Source: Arachis hypogaea (Eukaryota > Streptophyta > Magnoliopsida > Fabales > Fabaceae). Taken from it: a DNA stretch of 64,000 nucleotides. Under the pieces are notes generated by a model. The model was given only the letters and a program-made list of their open reading frames with translations. It did no database searches and was not told the origin of the DNA. The position numbers and the translations under genes are program-made. The stretch lies in contig NC_092038.1 in the NCBI RefSeq assembly GCF_003086295.3, positions 103,075,837 to 103,139,836 on the forward strand, written 5' to 3'. Shown piece by piece: positions 32,792 to 44,550 of the stretch (position 1 is the first letter of the stretch; each line of letters begins with the position of its first letter).

Positions 32792-35608
32792 TGGTGCACG
32801 AAATTGCAATCACACTTTTGCAATCCCGCACAACTAACCAGCAAGTGTACTGGGTCGTCCAAGTAATACTTGCGTGAGCAAGGGTCGATCCACAGAGATT
32901 GTCGGCTTGAAGCAAGCTATGGTTATCTTGTAAATCTTAGTCAGGATATCAGAAATTATCAGGATTGATTGTGAAAGCAAAAGAACATGAAATGATTACT
33001 TGTTTTGCAGTAATGGAGAATAGGTTGAGGTTTGGAGATGCTCCATCTTCTGAATCTCTGCTTTCCTACTGTCTTCTTCTTCAGTCACGCAAGTCTCCTT
33101 CCATGGCAAGCTGTATGTAGGGTTTCACCGTTGTCAATGGCTACCTCCCATCCTCTCATTGGAACGATTCCTAATGCCCTGTCACGGCACGGCATTCCAT
33201 CTGTCGGTTCTCATCAGGCCGGAATAGAATCCAGTGATTCTTTGGCGTCTGTCACTAACGCCGCTTCAGGGATTGAAGCACGTCACAGTCATTCAGTCAT
33301 TGAATCCTACTCAGAATACCACAGACAGGTTTAGACCTTCCGGTTCTCTTGATGCCCATCAGTCTAGCTTATACCGAAGATTCCGGTTAAGAACCAAGAG
33401 ATACTACTTAATCTAAGGTAGAAGGAGGTGGTTGTCAGTCCACATTCATGGTTGGAATGATGATGATTGTCACGGATCATCAATTCATCCGGATAAGAAC
33501 AAGTATATTTAGAATGGAAGCAAGCATGATGAATGAGAATAGTATAATTGCATTAATCCATCAAACACAGAAGTCCTCACCCACATGGGTTTAGGACTCA
33601 TGCTGTGGAAGAAACATGTAAAAATGTCATAAGGTCATCAAAGTTGCATAAGGTACTGATACAATGTCAAAAGATCCTATAAATAGTAACTAGTACCTAA
33701 GGTTTACAGAATGAGTAAATGACAGAAAATCCACTTCCGGGCCACTTGGTGTGTGCTTGGGCTGAGCAATGAAGGAATTTCGTGTAGAGACTTTTCTGGA
33801 GTTAACGCCAGTTCTCATGCAGTTTGGGCGTTTAACTCCAAATTTTATGCCAGTTCGGCGTTTAACGCTGGAATTTCTGTAGGTGACTTTGGGCGCCGTT
33901 GGGCCACAAACTTGGCAAGTTGGATATTATATATTGCTGGAAACCAGGATGTCTACTTTCCAACGGTGAGAGCGCGCCAATTCTTCTGTAGCTCCAGAAA
34001 ATCCGCTTCGGTGCATCAGNNNNNNNNNNNNNNNNNNNNNNNNNNNNNNNNNNNNNNNNNNNNNNNNNNNNNNNNNNNNNNNNNNNNNNNNNNNNNNNNN
34101 NNNNNNNNNNNNNNNNNNNNNNNNNNNNNNNNNNNNNNNNNNNNNNNNNNNNNNNNNNNNNNNNNNNNNNNNNNNNNNNNNNNNNNNNNNNNNNNNNNNN
34201 NNNNNNNNNNNNNNNNNNNNNNNNNNNNNNNNNNNNNNNNNNNNNNNNNNNNNNNNNNNNNNNNNNNNNNNNNNNNNNNNNNNNNNNNNNNNNNNNNNNN
34301 NNNNNNNNNNNNNNNNNNNNNNNNNNNNNNNNNNNNNNNNNNNNNNNNNNNNNNNNNNNNNNNNNNNNNNNNNNNNNNNNNNNNNNNNNNNNNNNNNNNN
34401 NNNNNNNNNNNNNNNNNNNNNNNNNNNNNNNNNNNNNNNNNNNNNNNNNNNNNNNNNNNNNNNNNNNNNNNNNNNNNNNNNNNNNNNNNNNNNNNNNNNN
34501 NNNNNNNNNNNNNNNNNNNNNNNNNNNNNNNNNNNNNNNNNNNNNNNNNNNNNNNNNNNNNNNNNNNNNNNNNNNNNNNNNNNNNNNNNNNNNNNNNNNN
34601 NNNNNNNNNNNNNNNNNNNNNNNNNNNNNNNNNNNNNNNNNNNNNNNNNNNNNNNNNNNNNNNNNNNNNNNNNNNNNNNNNNNNNNNNNNNNNNNNNNNN
34701 NNNNNNNNNNNNNNNNNNNNNNNNNNNNNNNNNNNNNNNNNNNNNNNNNNNNNNNNNNNNNNNNNNNNNNNNNNNNNNNNNNNNNNNNNNNNNNNNNNNN
34801 NNNNNNNNNNNNNNNNNNNNNNNNNNNNNNNNNNNNNNNNNNNNNNNNNNNNNNNNNNNNNNNNNNNNNNNNNNNNNNNNNNNNNNNNNNNNNNNNNNNN
34901 NNNNNNNNNNNNNNNNNNNNNNNNNNNNNNNNNNNNNNNNNNNNNNNNNNNNNNNNNNNNNNNNNNNNNNNNNNNNNNNNNNNNNNNNNNNNNNNNNNNN
35001 NNNNNNNNNNNNNNNNNNNGTAACCTAAGGTTTACAGAAATGAGTAAATGACAGAAAAATCCACTTCCGGGCCCACTTGGTGTGTGCTTGGGCTGAGCAA
35101 TGAAGGAATTTCGTGTAGAGACCTTTTCTGGAGTTAAACGCCAGTTCTCATGCCAGTTTGGGCGTTTAACTCCAAATTTTATGCCAGTTCCGGCGTTTAA
35201 CGCTGGAATTTCTGTAGGTGACTTTGGGCGCCGGTTTGGGCCATCAAATCTTGGGCAAAGTATGGACTATTATATATTGCTGGAAAGCCCAGGATGTCTA
35301 CTTTCCAACGCCGTTGAGAGCGCGCCAATTGGGCTTCTGTAGCTCCAGAAAATCCGCTTCGAGTGCAGGGAGGTCAGAATCCAACAGCATCTGCAGTCCT
35401 TTTTGGTCTCGGAATCAGATTTTTGCTCAGTACCCTCAATTTCAGCCAGAAAATACCTGAAATCACAGAAAAACACACAAACTCATAGTAAAGTCCAGGA
35501 AAGTGAATTTTAGCTAAAAACTAATAAAAATATACTAAAAACTAACTAGATTATACTAAAAACATACTAAAAACAATGCCAAAAAGCATACAAATTATCC
35601 GCTCATCA
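32792..35608 (-). mobile_element. 5' LTR of element I (contains assembly gap)
   Basis: Left part 32792-34019 and right part 35020-35608 of the same LTR. The left part shows numerous single-base losses against the sister LTR, increasing toward the gap. The stretch 33691-34019 repeats the sequence at 35020-35370. Confidence 0.9.
34020..35019. other. Assembly gap of exactly 1000 N
   Basis: A round-number run of N. Both sides carry the same LTR segment, so the contigs probably overlap and no sequence need be missing. Any reading frame crossing it is meaningless. Confidence 0.97.
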
Positions 35609-36346
35609 CCTTGCCATGGTGGAAGGCTTTTCGGCTATTTTGTAGATTTTATTGGAGATGACTTCATGAACTTCTACTTCCTCTCCAATCATGATGCTAT
35701 GAATCATGATGGCCCGATCCACAGTAACTTCATATCGGTTGCTAGTGGGAATGATGGAGCGTTGAATGAACTCCAACCATCCTCTAGCCACAGGCTTGAG
35801 GTCCAGTCTTCTTAGTTGAACTGGCTTGCCTTTGGAGTCTCTTTTCCATTGAGCTCCTTCCACACATATGTCCATAAGGACTTGGTCCAACCTTTGATTA
35901 AAGTTGACCCTTCTAGTGTAGGGGCGTACATCTCCTTGCATCATGGGCAAGTGGAACGCCAACCTCACATTCTCCGGACTAAAATCTAAGTATTTCCCCC
36001 GAACCATTGTGAGATAATTCTTTGGACTCGGGTTTATACTTTGATCATGGTTCTTAGTGATCCATGCATTGGCATAGAACTCTTGAACCATTAAGATTCC
36101 GACTTGTTACATGGGGTTGGTTATGACTTCCCAACCTCTTCTTCAGATTTCATGTCGGATTTCCGGATACTCATTTTTCTTGAGCTTGAAAGGGACCTCA
36201 GGGATCACCTTCTTCTTTGCCACAACATCATAGAAGTGGTCTTGATGGCTTTTGGAGATGAATCTTTCCATCTCCCATGACTCGGAGGTGGAAGCTTTTG
36301 TCTTCCCTTTTCCTTTTCTAGAGGATTCTCCGGCCTTAGGTGCCAT
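35609..36346 (-). pseudogene. ORF2 of element II, N-terminal part
   Basis: Starts MAPKAGESSRKGKGK at ATG 36346; motifs VQEFYANAW, VRGKYLDFS, ARGWLEFIQRSIIPTSNRYE align with ORF2 of I. In-frame stops TGA 36143-36145 (Arg in I) and TAA 36107-36109. Element I enters after the codons ending MAR; with the rest at 22541-22956 the original length was about 382 residues. Confidence 0.85.
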
Positions 36347-36379
36347 TGATGGTAATGGAAAAACAAAAAGCTTATGCTT

Positions 36380-36420
36380 TTACCACACCAAACTTAAAAT
36401 ATTGCTCGCCCTCGAGCAAG
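36380..36420 (-). promoter_or_regulatory. Stem-loop/PPT-like module before ORF2 of II
   Basis: TTGCTCG...CGAGCAA stem with ACCAAACTTA on the plus strand. Relative to the TTGCTTG/CAAGCAA version one T-A pair is C-G, a compensatory change. Confidence 0.75.
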
Positions 36421-36869
36421 AGAAGAAAGAAGAGAAGAAGAAAAAGAAGAAAATATGGTGGAGAGGGAGAGTGTAGGTTTCGGCCAAAGTAGAGAAGAGG
36501 GGTTTGTGTTGTGTGAAAAGGAAGTAGAATGGAGGGGTTTATATAGGAAAAGGGAAGAGGGTAGGTTCGGCCATGTTAGGGTGGGATTGGGTGGGAAAGT
36601 GTTTTTGAATTTTGAAGGTGGGTGGGGTTTATGGGGAAGAGTGGATGGATGTAAGTGGTGAAGGGGGTAATTGGGAAGAGAGATTGAAGTTGTTGGGAAG
36701 TGTGACATGGGAAAGAGTGTTATAGGATTAGGAGGTAAGGTGGGAATATGTTAGGTGGGGATCCTGTGGGGTCCACAGATCATGAGGTGATCCTATGGGG
36801 TCCACAGATCCTGAGGTGTCAAGGAATTACATCCCTGCACCAATTAGGCATGTAAAATGCCTTTGCATA

Positions 36870-37115
36870 CCCTTCTGGTGTTTAAACGCCGAGGTGATGC
36901 ACGTTCTGGGCGTTCAACGCCCATGTGTAGCATGTTCTGGGCGTTCAACACCCATGTGTAGCATGTTTCTGGCGTTGAACGCTAGTTCCATGCTTGTTAC
37001 TGGCGTTCAGCGCCAGCTTTTCTCAAGGCACATTCCTGGCATTCAAACGCCAGAATGTTGCTTGTTTCTGGCGTTCAGCGCCAGATTCATGCTCTGTTCT
37101 GGCGTTGAACACCAG
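36870..37115. repeat. GGCGTTCAACGCC palindrome cluster of element II
   Basis: Eight or so units with GGCGTT...AACGCC arms, often with TTC or TTT centres, between ORF2 and gag-protease. Same position as in I and V. Confidence 0.85.
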
Positions 37116-37346
37116 TATGTCCTCCCTCCAGGATGTGATTTTTCTTCTGCTGTTTTTGATTCTGTTTTTAATTTTTATATATTTTTTCGTGACTCCACAT
37201 GATCATGCAACTAATAAAACACAAAATAACAATAAAATAAAATAAAATAAAAATTAGATAAATAAAATTGGGTTGCCTCCCAATAAGCGCTCTTTTAATG
37301 TCATTAGCTTGACAGTGGGCTCTCATGGAGCCACAAGGTGATCAGG

Positions 37347-39039
37347 TCAATGTTGTATAGTCCCAACACCAAACTTAGAGTTTGGATATGGGGTCTTAAC
37401 ACCAAACTTAGTGTTTGGTTGTGGCCTCTCAACACCAAACTTAGAGTTTGACTGTGGGGGCTCTTCTTGACTCTGAACTAAGAGAAGCTCTTCATGCTTA
37501 CTCTCTTTTGTCATAGAGGGATGGCCATGTGCCTTAAACACAAGGTAGTCCCCATTCAATTGAAGGACTAATTCACCTCTGTTGACATCTATCACAGCTC
37601 CTGCTGTAGCTAGGAAAGGTCTTCCAAGGATGATGCATTCATCCTCTTCCTTCCTAGTGTCTAAGATTATGAAATCAGCAGGGATGTAAAGGCCTTCAAC
37701 CTTTACTAACACGTCCTCTACTATTCCATAAGCTTGTCTCAATGACTTGTTTGCCAATTGTAATGAGAACAAGGCAGGTTGTACCTCAATGATCCCCAGC
37801 TTCTCCATTACAGAGAGTGGCATAAGATTTATCCTTGACCCCAGATCACATAGAGCTTTTTCAAAGGTCATGGTGCCTATGGTACAAGGTATTAAGAACT
37901 TGCCAGGATCTTGTCTCTTTTGAGGTAAAATTTTCTGAATCCAGGTGTCTAGTTCACCAATGAGCAAGGGAGGTTCACTTTTCCCAGTCTCATTACCAAA
38001 CAACTTGGCATTCAGCTTCATGATAGCTCCTAAATATTGAGCAACTTGCTCTCCAGTCACATCTTCATCCTCTTCAGAGGAAGAATAGTCTTCAGAGCTC
38101 ATGAATGGCAGAAGGAGATTAAATGGAATCTCTATGGTCTCTATATGAGCCTCAGATTCCTTTGGATCCTTAATAGGAAACTCCCTCTTGCTTGAGAGAC
38201 GTCCCAGGAGGTCTTCCTCACTAGGATTTTCGTCCTCCTCCTCCCTTGTGCATTCGGCCATATTGATTACATCAATGGCCTTGCACTCTCCTTTTGGATT
38301 CTCTTCTGTATTGCTTGGGAGAATACTGGGAGGAGTTTCAATGACTTTCTTACTCAGCTGGCCCACTTGTACCTCCAGATTTCTAATGGAGGATCTTGTT
38401 TCACTCATGAAACTGAAAGTGGCTTTTGATAGATTAGAGACTAGATTGGCTAAATTAGAAGTGTTTTGTTCAGAATTCTTTGTCTGTTGCTGAGAAGATG
38501 ATGGAAAAGGCTTGCTATTGCTCAACCTATTGCGTCCACCATTGTTAAAGCCTTGTTGAGGCTTTTGTTGATCCTTCCATGAGAAATTTGGATGATTTCT
38601 CCATGATGAATTATAGGTGTTTCCATAGGGTTCACCCATGTAATTAACCTCTGCCATTGCAGGGTTTTCTGGATCATAAGCTTCTTCAGAAGCTGCCTCT
38701 TTAGTACTGTTGGATGCATTTTGCCATCCATTCAGACTTTGAGAGATCATGTTGACTTACTGAGTCAACACTTTGTTCTGAGCCAATATGGCATTCGGAG
38801 CATCAATTTCAAGAACTCCCTTCCTCTGAGGCGTCCCATTATTCATGGAATTCCTTTCAGAAGTGTACATGAATTGGTTATTTACAACCATGTCAATGAG
38901 TTCTTGAGCTTCTGCAGGTGTTTTCTTTAGGTGAATAGATCCACCTACAGAATAGTCCAATGACATTTTCGAAAACTCAGATAGACCATAATAGAATGTA
39001 TCTAATATGGTCTATTCTGAAAATATGTCAGATGGACAC
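37347..39039 (-). pseudogene. gag-protease of element II, C-terminal part
   Basis: Continues the frame of 40598-41228 across solo LTR III. A long open stretch (38750 to 37347) includes Gly/Asn/Gln-rich and PSSSQQQ regions, protease ALCDLGSR (near 37850; the last residue differs from the usual Gly/Ala), IILGRPFL, and C-terminal SKFGV repeats. Stops TAG 39012-39014 (Trp in sisters) and TAA 38757-38759 (Gln in V). It ends without RT; a GGGAGGCAACCC motif follows at about 37270. Confidence 0.85.
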
Positions 39040-40597
39040 TGGTGCACGAAATTGTGATCACTACAACTTCGCACAACTGACCAGCAAGTGCACTGGGTCG
39101 TCCAAGTAATACCTTACGTGAGTAAGGGTCGATCCCACGGAGATTGGTGGTATGAAGCAAGCTATGGTCACCTTGTAAATCTCAGTCAGGCAGACTCAAA
39201 TGGGTATAGTGATAAACGAATAAAGCATAAAGATAAAGATAGAGATACTTATGTATATCATTGGTGAGAGCTTCAGATAAGCGAATGAAGATGCCTTCCC
39301 TTCCGTCTCTCTGCTTTCCTACTGTCTTCATCCAATCCTTCCTACTCCTTTCCATGGCAAGCTTGTGTAGGGTTTCACCGTTGTCAATGGCTACCTCCCA
39401 TCCTCTCATTGGAACGATTCCTAATGCCCTGTCACGGCACGGCATTCCATCTGTCGGTTCTCAATCAGACCGGAGTAGAATCCAGTGATTCTTTTGGCGT
39501 CTGTCACTAACGCCCCGCCCTCAGGAGTTTGAAGCACGTCACAGTCATTCAATCATTGAATCCTACTCAGAATACCACAGACAAGGTTTAGACCTTCCGG
39601 ATTCTCTTGAATGCCGCCATCAGTTCTTGCCTATACCACAAGGATTCCGGTTAAAGAATCCAAGAGATATTCACTAGAGCCTTGGTTGCTTGTAGAACAA
39701 AGGTGGTTGTCAGTCACCTTGTTCATGGGTGAGAATGATGATGAGTGTCACAGATCATCACATTCATCAAGTTGAAGAACAAGTGATATCTTGGAACAAG
39801 AACAAGTGGAATTGAATAGAAGAACAAATAGTAATTGCATTAATACTCGAGGTACAGCAGAGCTCCACACCTTAATCTATGGTGTGTAGAAACTCCACCA
39901 TTGAAAATACATAAGAACAAAAGTGATCATTGGTTTCGGCCCCAGAGAGGGAACCAGAAGAACCAAGATGAAAATACAATAGTAAAAGGTCCTACTTATA
40001 GAAAACTAGTAGCCTAAGGTGTACAAAGATGAGTAAATGACATAAAAATCCACTTCCGGGCCCACTTGGTGTGTTCTTGGGCTGAGCAATGAAGCATTTT
40101 CGTGTAGAGACTCTTCTTGGAGTTAAACGCCAGCTTTTATGCCAGTTTGGGCGTTTAACTCCCATTTTGGTGCCAGTTCCGGCGTTTAACGCTGGAATTT
40201 CTGTAGGTGACTTTGAACGCCGGTTTGGGCCATCAAATCTTGGGCAAAGTATGGACTATTATATATTGCGGGAAAGCCCAGGATGTCTACTTTCCAAAGC
40301 CGTTGAGAGCGCGCCAATTGGGCTTCTGTAGCTCCAGAAAATCCACTTCGAGTGCAGGGAGGTCAGAATCCAACAGCATCTGCAGTCCTTTTCAGTCTCT
40401 GAATCAGATTTTTGCTCAGGTCCCTCAATTTCAGCCAGAAAATACCTGAAATCATAGAAAAACACACAAACTCATAGTAAAGTCCAGAAAAGTGAATTTT
40501 AACTAAAAACTAATAAAAATATACTAAGAACTCAACTAAAACTACTAAAAACATACTAAAAACAATGCCAAAAAGTGTACAAATTATCCGCTCATCA
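39040..40597 (-). mobile_element. Solo LTR III inserted in gag of II
   Basis: 1558 bp LTR with TGGTGCACG...GCTCATCA ends and a perfect GACAC duplication (39035-39039 and 40598-40602). The gag reading frame of II resumes on both sides. A lone LTR with duplication is the product of LTR-LTR recombination. U5 stem near 39110; U3 palindromes 40120-40225. Confidence 0.95.
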
Positions 40598-41228
40598 GAC
40601 ACCTTTTAGTCAACTACTTGTATCTTTCCCAAGCTTCATAGAGGGATTCACCATCTTTTTGTTTGAAGGTCTGAACATCCACTCTAAGCTTGCTCAGCTT
40701 TTGAGAAGGAAAGAATTTATCCAAGAAGGCCGTGACCAGCTTATCCCAGGAGTCCAGGCTATCCTTAGGTTGTGAATCCAACCATATTCTAGCTCTGTCT
40801 CTTACAGCAAAAGGGAAAAGCACGAGCCTGTAGACTTCAGGATCAACTCCATTCGTCTTAACAGTCTCACAAATCTGCAAGAACTCAGTTAAAAACTGGT
40901 AAGGATCTTCAGATGGAAGTCCATAAAACTTGCAGTTCTGTTGCATTAAGGCAACTAGCTGAGGTTTCAGCTCAAAATTGTTTGCTCCAATGGCAGGAAT
41001 GGAGATGCTTCTTCCATCAAATTTGGACGTTGGTTTGGTAAAGTCACCAAGCATCCTTCTTGCATTATCATTATTGGGTTCGGCTGCCATCTCCTTCTCT
41101 TGTTCAAAAATTTCTGAAAGGTTACTTCTGGATTGTTGTAATTTAGCTTCTCTTAGTTTCCTCTTCAAAGTCCTTTCAGGTTCAGGATCAGCTTCAACAA
41201 GAGTGCTTTTGTCCTTGTTCCTGCTCAT
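40598..41228 (-). pseudogene. gag of element II, N-terminal part
   Basis: ATG 41228, start MSRNKDKSTLVEADPEPE, Gag core LFPFAVRDRARIWLDSQP, ESLYEAWERYK, then TAG 40614-40616 where VIII and V have Gln. Split from its remainder by III. Confidence 0.85.
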
Positions 41229-42698
41229 ATGAAAGAGAAGAATACAAGAAAAGAAAGAGGAATCCTCTATGTCACAATATAGAGATTCCTTTATGTTAGT
41301 AGAAAAAGAAAAGGGAGAAGAGTGAAGAAGAGTGGGTTTGGATATTTAGATGAAGAGAGGTGAAGAGAAGTGTTAGTAAATAAATAATTAAATAAAATAA
41401 GAGAGAAGAGATAAAAAGTTCGAAAATAATTTTAAAAAGGGGTTAGTAATTTTCGAAAATTAGAGCTAAGATAAGATTAAAATTAAATTTTAAAACAAAA
41501 AAAAAGAATTTTTGAAAAAGAGATGAGATATTTTCGAAAATTAGAGAGGTAAAAGTAGTTAGGTGGTTTTGAAAAAGATAAGAAACAAACTCAAAGTCAA
41601 AGAGTTAGTTGAAAAATATATTAAAATCAAATTTGAAAAGATAAGAAGATAAAAAGTTAGATAAGATATTTTAAAATCAAATTTTGAAAAAAGATAAAAT
41701 TTTTGAAAAAGATAAGATAAAAGATAAAAAGATTTAATTCAAAAATTTAAAATTACTTACTTCACTAATAAGAAACTACAAGATAAGATTCTAGAACTTA
41801 AAGATTAAACCTTTCTTAACAAGAAAGTAACAAACTTCAAATTTTTGAATCAATCACATTATTTGTTAGCTAGTTTTTGAAAATATGATATAAAGATAAG
41901 AAAAAGATTTTGAAAATAAATTTTTAAAATTTCGAAAATTACAAAAAAATGAAAAAGATGTGATTTTTGAAAAAGATTTTGAAAAGATAAGATTTTTAAA
42001 ATTGAAAATTTGACTTGACTTATAAGAAACAACTAATTTTTAAAAAATTTTGACCAAGTCAACCCAAAATTTCGAAAATTTGGAGGGAAATAAGGAAAAG
42101 ATATTTTTTTGATTTTTGAATTTTTAATGAGGAGAGAGAAAAACACAAACATGACCCAAAACATATAAATTTTGGATCAAAACACAAGCTACATGCAAGA
42201 ACACTATGAATGTCAAGATGAACACCAAGAACACCTTGAAGATCATGATGAACATCAAGAACATAATTTTGAAAAATTTTTTATGCAAAGAAAACATGCA
42301 AGACACCAAACTTAGAAATCTTTAATGCATGGACTCTAACAAACGAAAAATGCATATGAAAAACAACAAACAACACAAAATAAGAAAACATCAAGATCAA
42401 ACAAGAAGACTTGTCAAGAACAACTATGAAGAACACTATGAATGCATGGAATTTTCGAAAATAATGCATAAATTTTAAAACATGCAATTGACACCAAACT
42501 TAAAAATTGACTCAAGACTCAAACAAGAAACACAAAATATTTTTGATTTTTATGATTTTATGATTTTTTGGTATTTTCTTTATTTATTTTCGAAAAAAAG
42601 GAAAAAAAATTTTTTGAAAAATTTTTGAAAACAAAACAAAAAGATAGTTACCTAATCTGAGCAACAAGATGAACCGTTAGTTGTCCAAACTCGAACAA
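41229..42698 (-). other. 5' UTR of element II
   Basis: 1.47 kb, very A/T-rich GAAAAAGATA-type sequence without genes (41280-42120), then AAGAACA/GATGAACATC repeats and ACACCAAACTTA motifs near 42303 and 42492. The palindrome cluster seen in the VIII and V leaders is missing here. Confidence 0.7.
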
Positions 42699-42715
42699 TC
42701 CCCGACAACAGCGCC
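42699..42715 (-). promoter_or_regulatory. Mutated primer-binding site of element II
   Basis: TGGCGCTGTTGTCGGGG in element orientation: two changes from the tRNA-Asp complement, both C to T in element orientation. Confidence 0.85.
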
Positions 42716-42722
42716 AAAAACT

Positions 42723-44550
42723 TGGTGGACGAAATTGTGATCCTCAAAGTTGGTCTCTTTGTACTTGTATGAAATAAAAAATACCCCAAAGAGATCATGG
42801 TATGATAAATTGGGATCTTAATAATCCCTGGTGTGATCATAACTCCGTTCAACTTAACCAGCAAGTGTACTGGGTCATCAAAGTAATACCTTACGTGAGT
42901 AAGGGTCGATCCCACAGAGATTGTTGGTATGAAGCAAGCTATGGTCACCTTGTAAATCTCAGTTAGGCAGATTAAATGGTTTATGATGAGTTCGAAAATT
43001 AATAATAAACAGAAAATAAAATAGGATAGAAATACTTATGTAAATCAATAGTGGGAATTTCAGATAGGCGTATGGGGATGCTGTGCTCCTCTTGAATCTC
43101 TACTTTCTTATTACATTCATCCAATCCTTCTTACTCCTTTCCATGGCAAGCTGTATGTAGGGCATCACCATTGTCAATGGCTACTTTTCATCCTCTCTGG
43201 AAAATGGTCCTATGCGCTGTCACTGCATGGCTAATCGTCTGGAGGCATCACCCTTGTCGATGGCTACATCCCATCCTCTCAGTGAAAATGATCCAAATGC
43301 TCTTTCACAGCACGGCTAATCATCTGTCGATTCTCAATAAGGTTGGAATAGAATCCCTTGATTCTTTTGCATCTGTCACTAACGCCCAGCCTTCAGGAGT
43401 TTGAAGCTCGTCATAGTCATTCAATACCGGAATCTTACTCGGAATACCACAGACAAGGTTAGACTTTCCAGATTCCTGGAATCCTACTCGGAATACCACA
43501 GACAAGGTTAGACTTTTCGCATTCCCATGAATGCCACCATCTATCTAGCTTATACCACGAAGATTCTGTTGGGGGAATCTAAGAGATATGCGCCCGGCCT
43601 AAGGTAGAACGGAAGTGGTTGTCAGTCACGCGCGTTCATAGGTGAGAATGATGATGAGTGTCACGGATCATCACATTCATCAAGTTGGAGTGCAACGTAT
43701 ATCTTGGAATAAGAATAAAAGAGAATTGAATAGAAAATAATAGTAATTTTATTGAAACTTGAGGTACAGCAGAGCTCCACACCCTTAATCTATGGTGTGT
43801 AGAAACTCCACCGTTGAAAATACATAAGTGAAAGGTTCAGGCATGGCCGAATGGCTAGCCCCCTAAAATGTGATCAATGGCCTCCTGAGATGAAGAATAA
43901 AACAAAACTGAGACCTGAGATGAAACGTGGTCAAAAGACGTCTAATATAATAGTTAAATGTCCTATATATACTAGACTAGCTACTAGGGTTTACAGAAGT
44001 AAGTAATTGATGCATAAATCTACTTCCGGGGCCTGCTTGGTGTATGTTTGGGCTGAGCTTGATCTATCCACGAGCTGAGGCTTTTATTGGAGTTGAATGC
44101 CGAGTTATAGCATGTTTCTGGCGTTTATCTCCGGGTCGTGACGTGTTTCTGGCGTTTGACTCCAGACAGCAGCATGTACTTGGCGTTGAGCGCCACTTTA
44201 CGTCGTCAATTCCCAAATAAAGTATAGACTATTATATATTGCTGGAAAGCTCTGGATGTCTAATTTCCAACGCCGTTGAGAGCGTGCCATTTGGATTTCT
44301 GTAGCTCTAGAAAATCCATTTTGAGTGCAGGGAGGTCAGATTCCAACAGCATCAGCAGTCCTTTTGTCAGCCTTTTTTAGTGTTTTGCTCAAGTCCCTCA
44401 ATTTCAGCCAAAAATTACCTGAAATTACAGAAAAACACACAAACTCATAGTAAAGTCCAGAAATGTGAATTTAACATAAAAACTAAGGAAAAAATCCCTA
44501 AAAGTAGCTTGAACTTACTAAAAACAACCTAAAAGCAATGCCGCTCATCA
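42723..44550 (-). mobile_element. 5' LTR of element II
   Basis: 1828 bp, paired with 19595-21442 including both internal duplications. The inner end lacks about 22 bp (AATTTATACGC region), so the 5' terminus is AGCGGCATTG rather than AGCGGATAAT. Confidence 0.92.

Larger units (their letters stand above)
22957..35608 (-). mobile_element. Element I: autonomous-looking Athila-like retrotransposon inserted in ORF2 of II
   Basis: LTRs 22957-24488 and 32792-35608 (with gap). Flanking CCTTG at 22952-22956 and 35609-35613 is a perfect duplication. Internal order (minus): PBS, gag, protease-RT-RNaseH-integrase, palindrome cluster, ORF2, 3' region. Allowing for the 1000 N and about 330 bp of duplicated contig end, real length is about 11.3 kb. 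This resembles the published peanut element FIDEL in size and organisation; that name is from memory and unverified. The reliable LTR parts differ at 3 of 589 positions. Confidence 0.93.
19595..44550 (-). mobile_element. Element II: minus-strand Athila-like gag-pro/ORF2 element inserted in IV
   Basis: LTRs 19595-21442 and 42723-44550. Flanking CATGA at 19590-19594 and 44551-44555 is a perfect 5 bp target-site duplication, and the IV protease frame resumes right after it. Own internal sequence, excluding I and III, has gag-protease and ORF2 but no RT, RNase H or integrase. The LTRs differ by roughly 1-2% by eye plus a ~22 bp deletion near 44540. Confidence 0.93.

Noticed and set aside
33753..35051. 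Long open frame across the N run
   Set aside because: It consists mostly of unknown bases; the ends are LTR sequence.
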